Shown here one piece after another: positions 56,212 to 64,000 of a stretch of 64,000 nucleotides of DNA. The DNA comes from Chelydra serpentina (taxonomy: Eukaryota; Chordata; Testudines; Chelydridae), in contig JBAIAC010000006.1 in the NCBI GenBank assembly GCA_037349315.1, forward strand, positions 57,284,501 through 57,348,500, written 5' to 3'. Under the pieces are notes generated by a model. That model searched no databases, was not told where the DNA came from, and saw only the letters and a program-made list of their open reading frames with translations. Position 1 is the first letter of the stretch. The number at the start of each line of letters is the position of its first letter. Position numbers and translations under genes: made by a program.

Positions 56212-58684
56212 AATTAAAGATTTGTTCGCTCTGGACTCCAGTTAGTGTTAATTGACTTCTGACAGCAAATTTAATAATCTCTGAAAGGAGCACAAACTAA
56301 CCTTGTTCTCCATTCTGCCATCCATTTCCTGTAGTTGTTTAAAATGCATGAATGCTCTTCTCTCTGAGGCTGCCTATATCTAATGTTAGATGCTAAATGT
56401 GTGTGTTATCTAATCTGTGTTGTTTATAGAGTGCTAATCACTAGTTCTAGGCACTTGCTTCCAGTGAAATAGGAGAGGTATTAGACTAAAATGAAAGTAG
56501 ATTCCACTTTTGCTTTTCAATGGTCTGGCCAATCTATGAAAGATTTTTCCCCTTCCCTCCTCCTTGTAGTTACTGTTACTGTGGGCTGGCCTCTGGGAAA
56601 AGGTGGACTTTGCAGGGGGCTCCAGAGATGCTGGACTAGACGGGTGCACATTGATTTTTCACTCTTTGAAAATAGTGCCTACTCTTTCTAACATTTTTTA
56701 CTTCACTGGGCAATTATTGGTGTCATATCTTTATTTGTTTACTATGGCAGGTGGTGTATGTCCTTACCATTGATAAGGGCTGCAATACAAACACTGTGTA
56801 CTTGGGTTTCTTTCTGGAAAAGTGGCAAGCGCCATCTGGTATGGTGATTTATCCTAAATGATAGGATCCCCCCCCCACACACACACCCTTTATGAAGGTC
56901 AACAACTTTTTCAGTAAACATGCTGGAACTTTGAGACTTGCATAGAATAGCCTGATAGCCTCTTGTGCCCTTAAATTCTTACCAGAAAAAGAGCCTACAA
57001 CAAAAAGAGCCTGCCCCAAGGAGAGCTTTGGAAAGGGGGATATGCCAGAGATTCTATGAAGTCAATTAGAGACTTTGCTATACCTATTGATTTTTACATG
57101 AAAGGTGCTCAAATTCTACAGTGGGGGGGTGCAATATAAAATCTGCAGGCAGGCTCCTGATATAGAAAATGATATAAATAGTAATTATATGAATAGATAC
57201 TTATTGCTTATCTTATTGCATCTGTTTTTCTTGGCTTAATGAAAAAAGAGAGCAACTACCATCCTTTTCACAATGAGCAGAGCTCTGACCACGGTGGATC
57301 TGTTGCGGCAATGCTGGTGCCAGCTCATTGAAATCAGCGTAAGCTGCTAGATGCTCACTGCTTTTGAAAAATCAAGTCATTTATTAAGGTGCCCAGATAT
57401 AGACTTGGTAGGCTACCTTTGGGGACCCATTTGTTTAAAATGTTGACCAGTAACCCTCACCTACCTCAAATGGTGGTAGAAAATGCAGTCAGCTGTGCTC
57501 AGATCAGGAGTAATCCAAACAAACGTGAATACCCATGTTCCATTGGTAGCAGTTTTGTGTGTGGACACAATGCATTACAGGTAGTCCCAATGGTGGTGAG
57601 TATGCCACATTTCCCTTGGGTAGCAAGACTGACGACTGCAGGGAGAATGCAGTGTACACAAGGAGCAGGTGTTGCTGCAGCATGTTCACCCCTTCTCTCT
57701 CTCTCTCTCTCTGTGTGTGTAAATTGTTGGTTGAGAGTATGTGTAGGAGCAAAGCAGAAAACAGTGGGGTGAAAACACACAACCCCAGCTCAGGCTGTAA
57801 TTTGAATGTACTGCCTTGTCAAGGCCTGTCTACCTGGCCAAAGATAGATGGAGTATGAAAAAAGCCCTGTGTGAGGATATCTGGGGACTCCTGACACCAG
57901 AAAAATCTTTTTTACCTTGTGCATTCTCTTTTTAAAAATTTAAAATAGAAAATGTCATCCTTGCAATAAGGGTGCAGATGTTCTCCCAAGACAATGTATT
58001 GTAGGGAGTCCAGTAGCCAAGATTTTAAAAAATGGCTGCCTAATTTAGAAGCATAAGTCTATATTCAGCTGCAGAGTTCTCAGCATTTTTGAAAATTAGA
58101 TCATTTAGAAGCTGAATGTTAGACACTTGCTTTTCAAAACCTTGGTCACTATTTGTTTCCAAAGTATTATGTTTTGCTTTACAATTTTGTTTTAAGCAAT
58201 CTATTAAGCAGATGCAAATATTGATGATCCTTTACCAATTTTACTATGAGAACCTTCTCCCTGGCACTAACTTTTGTTCTGTATCATTTGGTAAACAATC
58301 ATAAAGCTATTAAAGTGTACTGCAAAATGAGATTATACTTTTATAACAGGATTTTCTCTGCCTTTCCATGTAATACACTATGAAGGAAAATCAATGACGA
58401 TAAAAATGAGTGATGTCCTTTACCATATGTTACTGCCAGTAGTACTCTGTGCTTGTGACTAATATGCATACCAAACATGGGCGGGAAAGGACTTAAAATA
58501 ATCTGGGACAGAACTTTAATAAGCATAATTATTATTTGTGGTGTAACAGACTGATCCTGGTCCCGCTGAAGCCAATGGGCTATTTTCCAGTGATTTCAGT
58601 GGAAACAGGATCTATCCTAAGGCATTAGAGCCTATTGTCCCAACTGGATCAACACAACAGCAATGTGTAAACATTGACTGTACA
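56212..58684. other. Intergenic; one CT/GT microsatellite
   Basis: A (CT)n(GT)n microsatellite at about 57694-57720. The region 56510-56640 echoes 55930-56060 (gtgggctggcctctgggaaa, ggtgg), a diverged duplication about 590 bp apart. No gene supported. Confidence 0.45.
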
Positions 58685-59145
58685 GGTTTCAGAGTAGCAG
58701 CCATGTTGGTCTGTGTCAGCAAAAAGAACAGTACTTGTGGCACCTTAAGAGACTAACAAATTTATTTCAGCATAAGCTTTCGTGGGCTACAGTCCCACTT
58801 CATCGGATGCATAGAATGGAACACACAGTAAGAAGATATTTATACATTCAGAGAAACATGAAAAGGTGGAAGTACCCATACCAGCTGTAAGAGGCTAATT
58901 AAGAGGAACTATTATCAGCAGGGGAAAAAGACTTTTGAAGTTATAATCAAGATGGCCCATTTCGGACAGTTGACACAAAGGTGTGAGGATAGTTAACTAG
59001 GGGAAATAGATTCAATTAACGTAATGACCAAGCCACTCCCGGTCTCTGTTCAAACCTAAGGTGGCAATTTTGCAACAGAGAAGCTTCAAAAACAGACTCC
59101 AACGAGAAGCTGCTGAATTTGAATTAATATGCAAACTAGATACCG
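58685..59145. mobile_element. Penelope-like element insertion with internal inversion
   Basis: 58685-59050 is the PLE 3' end in minus orientation (gtggcaccttaagagactaa, ggggaaatagattcaatt, cgtaatgaccaagccactcc). At 59053 the sequence switches to plus orientation and reads the end of the PLE ORF (aggtggcaattttgcaacag, then gagaagctgctgaattt, ctagatacc). This is an inverted, head-to-head arrangement within one insertion. Confidence 0.75.
58770..58812 (-). ncRNA. Hammerhead-ribozyme-like motif in PLE 3' end
   Basis: The minus strand reads CCGATGA, a GTGGG/CCCAC stem II with an ACTGTAG loop, CGAAA, then GC-TTAT-GC and TG. Two positions depart from the active core (CCG for CUG; G at the cleavage site). 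Confidence 0.4.
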
Positions 59146-59968
59146 GGTTTGCAATATGCCTTTTGCAGAGCTAAAACTTGAAGTTAAACCCCACAATTGA
59201 TTTTCTTTAAGACAGGCTAGGATGTGTCTATAAAGACCTAAATGTGGAAAAATATAAATGTGGGTGCTTCATAATAAAATCTGAATAAACTTTTCCATAT
59301 ATAAAAGGTGAGAGAGCTCTATGCAATGGAGAGCTGAAGCATAATATTCCCCTTGCAAAAATTCAGTTCATTGCATTCACAGTGTTTGTTTTGTTGTATA
59401 TAGCCCCTTAACTATAGAAGGAATGGCCATGATCATTCCTGTCTACTTGCTCTGTTTTAATATAGCTACACAGATCTGTTTGTCACCAGACTTGTACTCA
59501 AATCTAATTTTTTTTTAAACTCACATACAATGGGCAGCAAATAGAAGCTTAGGAAGGGAAGAGACAGTATGACACATGGTTTACTTTGTTTTCAGCAGTC
59601 AGTTCAGAAGCACTAGGCCATTACGTGGGCAATATGCCAACTTGGCTGCACAGCTTGCAAGGAGACAATGTGAATGGGTTGAGTCATGCAGGAGAGGACT
59701 AGGAGACATTTATCCAAAAACACTTAGCATCTTTTATGTCCCTCTGCTTTTATTTCTTCATATATTCTCTATATAGGCTAATGGGATGAGTCCCTGTGTG
59801 CTATCTTGGATATGGCCAGAGGCAAAATGTAGGTGGAAGTATTGCCATGAAAAACAGTAAAGTTTTTGTTTGTTTTTCAGAATTTCCCATTGTTCTAAAT
59901 AGAGCTGTGTGAAAATGATCAGTGTAACCCCAAACCCCTAGAGACTAAATTTCAGGTTGTGTTGCAAA
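59146..59968. other. Intergenic, no assigned feature
   Basis: Nothing recognised. Confidence 0.4.
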
Positions 59969-59976
59969 GTCTAAAT

Positions 59977-61211
59977 CAGGGGTCGGCAACCTTTCAGAAG
60001 TGGTGTGCCGAGTCTTCACTTTTTCACTTTAATTTAAGGTTTTGCGTGCCAGTAATACATTTTAATGTTTTTTAGAAGGTCTCTCTATAAGTCTATATTA
60101 TATAACTAAACTATTGTTGTATGTAAAGTAAACAAGGTTTTTAAAATGTTAAAGAAACTTAATTTAAAATTTAAATTAAAATGCTGATCTTACACTGCTG
60201 GCCTGCTCAGCCCATTGCCGGCCTGAGGTTCTGTTCACCTAGTTCGGCAGCGGGCTGAGTGGGGCCAGCGGCCAGGACCCCAGACCAGCAGTGGGCTGAG
60301 CAGGGCCGGCGACCAGGACCCCAGACCAGCAGTGGGCTAAGCGGCTCAGCTCGCTGCCGGTCTGGGATTCTGTCTGCTGGCTCCTGCAAGCCAGGGTCCC
60401 GGCTGCTGGCCCCGCTCAACCTGCTGCCAGTCTGGGGTCCCGGCCCTGCCCACATAGAGTGAGTACCTACCTTCTCCCTGGTTCAAGCCCATTCTTTTCC
60501 TCTCTCTCTGCACTGAGCTGAGGGTGGGAGTGCAGGGTCTGGCCAGGAGCTATAATGAAGGTTGGGGCAGGAGATTTGGGTGTGGAGCGCTAACCTGGGG
60601 CAGCTCCCATTTGGTGCAAGGGGTGCAGGTGGGAATGTGTGTGGGGGGGTTGCAGGAGCTCCTGTTTGGTGCTCAGGGTGGGAGTGGGGATGTGGGGGGG
60701 GTGCAAGAGTCAGGGCATGGGGTTTGGGGGGGCTGGGTATGTGTGGGGGGTGCAGGAGTCAGGGCTGGGATTGTGGGGGGTGCAGGAGTCAGGGCAGGGG
60801 GCTGGGAGTGTGTGAGGGGGTGCAGGGGTCAGGGCAGGGAGCTGGGTGTGGGGGAGTGCAGGGGTCAGGGCAGAGGGCTGGGTGTGTGGAGGGGGTGCAG
60901 GGGTCAGGGCAGAGGGCTGTGTGTGTGGGGGAGTGCAGGGGTCAGGGCAGAGGGCTGGGTGCCATGAGCGGCTCACGGCAGGGGGCTGGAGGGGATATGT
61001 CCCGATTCCACCCCTTTCTCCAAGGCCCCATCCCTGCCTTTTCTCTGCCTCCTCCCCGGAGCAACGAGCACGCTGTGGCTCCGCTTCTTCCCCCCCACCT
61101 CCTCGCAAGGGCCATCAGCTGATCGGCGCAGGGAAGGAGAGGAGGAGGGGCAGGAAAGCAGCACGCTGGGGGAAGAAGCGGGGGAAGGGGGAGCTTGGCT
61201 GCCGATCCCTG
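59977..61211. mobile_element. Non-autonomous hAT element, 1235 bp
   Basis: It starts CAGGGGTCGGCAACC and ends GGCTGCCGATCCCTG, forming inverted termini. It is flanked by a perfect 8-bp duplication GTCTAAAT (59969-59976 and 61212-61219), the hAT hallmark. The left part is AT-rich (ttcagaagtggtgtgccgag, then ttttaatg). The right part is GC-rich with a G-rich minisatellite. No transposase is encoded. Confidence 0.9.
60690..60965. repeat. G-rich minisatellite inside the hAT element
   Basis: The word gtgca(g/a)g(a/g)gtcaggg recurs at about 60702, 60747, 60779, 60819, 60856, 60895 and 60933, separated by ggctgggtgtgtgggggg-type spacers (period about 32-45 bp). It creates long, meaningless open frames on both strands. 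Confidence 0.8.
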
Positions 61212-61219
61212 GTCTAAAT

Positions 61220-62424
61220 GCAGGCCTCTGTAATCAGAAAAAATTGTTATCTGCAAAGGCGGAATCTGGGCCTGGTTTTGAATGCACAAGATCCCATTTG
61301 CAGTTGAACCTGGGCTGAATGATGGTGTTGCATCAAAATCACGTAGCATTGTGGCTCTGAGGTTAAATCTGGCAGCTTTGACTGGAAGTCACTTCAGGAT
61401 GTGGAACCTGAGACTCAAAATGAAAACTGAAGAAGGGATTTTGAACCCAGATCAAACCAAAAGGAAGTATTTACAGCAATTCATAAAGCCCTAGTAATAA
61501 TTAATGTATTTAGGTTTCTTTGGTGCTTTTTAATCCAAATACACTCCCCAAGGTGGGCATGTTTCCAGTCAGGGAAATGGGGAACAGAGCAGTCCAGTGA
61601 GTCGCTCCAACTAATAGACATCTATGTATTTAATTTAACAAAAATTCTTTACTCCATCCTGCTGTGCTGTTGCCCTTGCTGAGTAACCATGTTACCTTAC
61701 TGATGTTATCCCTGATTTTTCCCCTCTAACATTTTTGCTCACTTTATTGCATCATGCATGAAATTCAAACACTTAGCACATGCTTAACTTCGTGCACATA
61801 AATAGTCCTTTTTAGCCAAATGCAGGTGTAAACTCCTGCAGGATCAGGGCCTGAGTTTGAAAGTTCCCTGGTGGAAGGACCGCAACCTTTTAGTTTAGCA
61901 CACTTTAGTGCTCTGTAAAAAATAATCATTACTAATTATAAAAGGCCACACTGCCTCCAAATATGTCCCTCTTATGTCTCAAATTTACAGAAATCAAAAT
62001 TTAGATTCACTGATTAGATCAATCAATAGCATTAATATGTATAAATACACTTCTCCATCTTGTTTTGCCATGGACACGAACAAGGTCAGTGTATCTATAA
62101 AAATACAAGTAGCTTGTTTCTGCAGTTAGCATATTTTTCTGTTAACCTTCCCCTCAAGGGCAAGCCATATATGATACATAGCCTGCAATTGTAAAAATAT
62201 CACTACGATTGACAGCATTAGAGTCCTTGGTGTCATGGCATGTGGACAATCACTACAAAATTGCAATGATGCCTGACAACAAAGAATACCTCTTCTATTG
62301 TTGTGTGCCTCAGTCAACCAGCCCTGGCGCTCTCATTCAGATAATTTCAGTCATGCAAGATACTGGGATCGGTTAAGCCACGCCTTGTTTGGCTGTGAAT
62401 AAAAACACACTGGAGCAAATAAAG
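61220..62424. other. Intergenic, no assigned gene
   Basis: Nothing definite. 61740-61860 (cacatgcttaacttcgtgca, then actcctgcaggatcaggg) resembles a dispersed sauropsid repeat seen weakly elsewhere. Confidence 0.4.
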
Positions 62425-62453
62425 TTCAAGGTAGCTTTACAGCTCAGGGTCAC
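62425..62453 (+). promoter_or_regulatory. NR5A-like and nuclear-receptor half-sites upstream of NR0B gene
   Basis: ttcaaggta (62425-62433) resembles the NR5A (SF-1/LRH-1) element YCAAGGYCR with one mismatch, and agggtcac (62446-62453) is a nuclear-receptor half-site. NR0B genes of other vertebrates are activated by NR5A factors. Function here is inference from position, about 20-50 bp before the TATA box. Confidence 0.35.
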
Positions 62454-62472
62454 ATTTCAGTTCAGCTAAGTG

Positions 62473-62480
62473 TATAAAAA
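62473..62480 (+). promoter_or_regulatory. TATA box of NR0B gene
   Basis: TATAAAAA, 125 bases before the start codon. The implied transcription start is near 62503-62510. Confidence 0.6.
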
Positions 62481-62541
62481 GCACACAATGCCTAGCTGTT
62501 TGGCAGAAAGACACTCTTTCACTACAGCAGCATAGTTCTGA

Positions 62542-62547
62542 ATGTAA
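62542..62547 (+). promoter_or_regulatory. Start-stop upstream ORF (ATGTAA)
   Basis: In the inferred 5'UTR an ATG is followed directly by TAA, 50 bases before the main ATG. Such minimal uORFs can stall ribosomes. The effect here is not shown. Confidence 0.45.
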
Positions 62548-62597
62548 TATCCTGACGCGGTGAGTGCACTGCTCAGGAAACCCTCAAGGACGTGGGT

Positions 62598-63171
62598 ATG
62601 GCTAGTCAGGCCTCACCTGAGAAGTCTAGAAAATGCCAATGTGAGACAAGTCATCCCCAGAGAATCCTTTACCAGATCCTCAACAAAGAAGAGCAGGATG
62701 AGACCAGATGGCATCCCCAGTACTACCATCCTTGCTACTCGATATCAAGGGCTGGCTGTCCCTGCGAGGGCAACAGGAAAGTTGTCCTCAGAACTCCAGA
62801 AGTCACCTGCATGAGAGCTTCTGAAGTGCTCTTAAAGACTATAACTTTTATAAGAAACTTGCCTTCTTTTTATCATTTGCCCCAGGAGGATCAGGCACTT
62901 CTAGTACAACAGTGCTGGGCCCCTCTCTTTGTCTTGGGCCTGGCACAGGAGGGGGTGGATTTTGAACTGAAGGAGATTTCAGTCCCTAGTTTGTTGAAAA
63001 AAATCCTTCTCAATCAGTCTCTGACAGATAGTGACAAAGTGGAGAACTCCTCCCTGGGAGCATCATTAGCAGACGTTCAGAAGATGAAGAATTTCCTGGA
63101 GAAGTTCTGGAATTCAGACATATGTGCAAAAGAATATGCCTATCTGAAAGGAATTATTCTCTTTAACCCTG
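62598..63171 (+). CDS. NR0B-family orphan nuclear receptor, exon 1 (NR0B2/SHP-like)
   Basis: NR0B proteins lack a DNA-binding domain and act as corepressors that bind other nuclear receptors. The exon starts at ATG 62598 (MASQASPEKSRKCQC) and encodes 191 codons plus one base. An LxxLL-like box, ILYQILNKEEQ (residues about 23-33), corresponds to the ILYALL/ILYSML boxes of SHP and DAX1. It is followed by CYSISRAGCPCEG. The ligand-binding-domain fold begins at ITFIRNLPSFYHLPQEDQ, then CWAPLFVLGLAQEGVDFEL, VPSLLKKILL and KEYAYLKGIILFNP. The donor CCCTG|gtaagt falls after ILFNP at phase 1, where the single NR0B intron lies. No zinc-finger DNA-binding domain precedes it. The remainder lies right of the window. 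It resembles SHP more than DAX1, but its place beside TTK suggests it may be a separate paralogue rather than the NR0B2 orthologue. Confidence 0.88.
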
Positions 63172-63293
63172 GTAAGTTCCATGGTAATATTTGTAGACAA
63201 ATGCACAGCTAAGTGTGTGTCTACAAATATTTTAAAAATCTATCTGCAAACAGATGTTCGGATTTTTAAACTGATTTCTGTCATCCTAGCTTA
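63172..63293. other. NR0B gene intron 1, start
   Basis: Begins with a consensus GTAAGT donor. No coding similarity continues into it. Confidence 0.75.
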
Positions 63294-63411
63294 GGGTGAC
63301 CAGACAGCAAATGTGAAAAATCGGAACGGGGTTGGGGGTAATAGGAGCTTGTATAAGAAAAAGACCCCAAAATCAGGATTGTCCCTATAAAATCGGGACA
63401 TCTGGTCACCC
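63294..63411. mobile_element. Small MITE with gggtgaccaga ends, 118 bp
   Basis: It starts TA|GGGTGACCAGACAGC and ends ACATCTGGTCACCC|TA, so it has 12-base inverted termini and a TA target. It is the same family as 52388-52507. It lies in the first intron of the NR0B gene. Confidence 0.8.
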
Positions 63412-63694
63412 TATACTAGCTAACCACTTTCAAAATCAGCATTCAGTAATGTAATTACTTTTATTCTGAATTTACTGAGCATAGGTTTATATATGCTCAC
63501 CCTGTTACCCTTTGTAAAAACAAATGGCTTTAAAAAAGCCCATTAGTAAGAAATTATTAGCTCATATAAACTTACTGTGTCACTTAAAACTTTGATTTCC
63601 AGCTGCATTAAACAATTGGGGAGGGATACATGTATACAATTTAATATTAGACATATTGTAACAGGACTTCCTAAATACCCAAAATATTTATTAA
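63412..63694. other. NR0B intron, no assigned feature
   Basis: Nothing recognised. Confidence 0.45.
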
Positions 63695-63903
63695 GAGACG
63701 AGGTGGGTGAGGTAATATCTTTTATTGGACCAACTTCAGTTGATGAAAGAGGCAAGCTTTCAAGCTCCACAGAGATCTTTGTCAGGCCTGAAGAAAAGTT
63801 GTCTCTCTCACCAACAGAAGTTGGTCTAATAAAAGATATTACCTCACCCATCTTGCGCCACTCAGATCGTGGGACCAACACGGCTACAACATTGCAAACA
63901 ATG
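63695..63903. mobile_element. PLE-type palindromic terminus (hairpin)
   Basis: The left arm (gtgggtgaggtaatatcttt, tattggaccaacttcagttg, 63702-63745) is complementary to the right arm (caacagaagttggtctaata, aaagatattacctcacccat, 63811-63851). The loop contains caagctttcaagctccacag and gtcaggcctgaagaaaag, the counterpart of the hammerhead-like text at 51381-51420. The right side ends gaccaacacggctacaaca. Confidence 0.7.
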
Positions 63904-64000
63904 TAAAACATTTATTGTTGAGAGCACATCAACAAATCAGACATCATACCGGGATCTGAGCATTGTGAGTAAGGCACCTATGGGATTGCATTATGTTGCA
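63904..64000. other. NR0B intron, window end
   Basis: Nothing recognised. The second coding exon of the NR0B gene is expected beyond the window. Confidence 0.4.

Noticed and set aside
57389..57782. Open frames on both strands around a CT/GT microsatellite
   Set aside because: The frames run through the microsatellite and contain Ser-Leu or Arg-Glu runs from it; no domain.
60524..61349. Gly- or Pro-rich open frames on both strands
   Set aside because: They are translations of a G-rich minisatellite and CpG-rich sequence inside a hAT element.
62592..62597. Upstream GTG as start of the NR0B protein
   Set aside because: A normal ATG follows two codons later at 62598, and GTG starts are not expected in vertebrate genes.
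62560..62814. Alternative frame overlapping the NR0B exon
   Set aside because: The other frame has clear family motifs along its whole length; this one has none.
63543..63911. Overlapping frames of similar length on both strands
   Set aside because: Produced by the palindromic PLE terminus; the two proteins mirror one another.

Overview
The window is vertebrate nuclear DNA, and the repeats point to a turtle, most likely a cryptodire. It contains CR1 and L3-type LINEs, Penelope-like elements (PLEs), DIRS-type tyrosine-recombinase retrotransposons, hAT/Harbinger/Tigger-like MITEs, MIR remnants and a tRNA-derived SINE with a CR1-like tail of the kind known from turtles. Genes have introns with GT-AG borders, and coding sequence is a small share of the window.

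Two host genes can be supported. The 3' half of TTK (MPS1, the spindle-checkpoint dual-specificity kinase) lies on the + strand from 3143 to about 20632: eight coding exons, 333 codons, then a 3'UTR with AATAAA. Its 5' half lies left of the window. At the right end, on the + strand, is the first coding exon (62598-63171) of an NR0B-family orphan nuclear receptor, most like NR0B2/SHP. It has a TATA box, a start-stop uORF and the NR0B intron position; the rest lies off the right edge. The roughly 42 kb between them shows no other convincing host gene.

Layout: 1-2335 is the 3' part of a DIRS element. 2468-2945 holds a CR1 scrap and a Harbinger-like MITE. 3143-20632 is TTK; one intron holds a rearranged Ty3/Gypsy element (4701-6676) inside an L3-type LINE, and another holds a four-deep nest (MIR, then L3, then DIRS, then a palindromic PLE terminus). 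21480-28612 is an L3-type LINE split by a nearly complete CR1. 29885-37289 holds a MITE, a PLE 3' end, a CR1 with a long reverse-transcriptase ORF, and a hAT MITE. 40246-48236 holds two SINEs, a Tigger-like MITE, a PLE with a GIY-YIG domain and two minus-strand CR1 copies. 51370-61211 holds inverted PLE termini, small MITEs and a 1.2 kb hAT element with a perfect 8-bp target duplication. 62425-63903 is the NR0B promoter and exon 1, followed by a MITE and a PLE hairpin.

The best candidates for something under-described are the TTK-linked NR0B gene, hammerhead-ribozyme-like folds in the PLE termini together with their repeated palindromic organisation, a Gypsy remnant whose integrase lies upstream of its RT-RNase H, a GC-rich hairpin of about 250 bp in a TTK intron, and a GC-rich module shared by two unrelated MITE families. 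No similarity search was run. Family names rest on recognised motifs, and boundaries are approximate unless a target-site duplication is stated.
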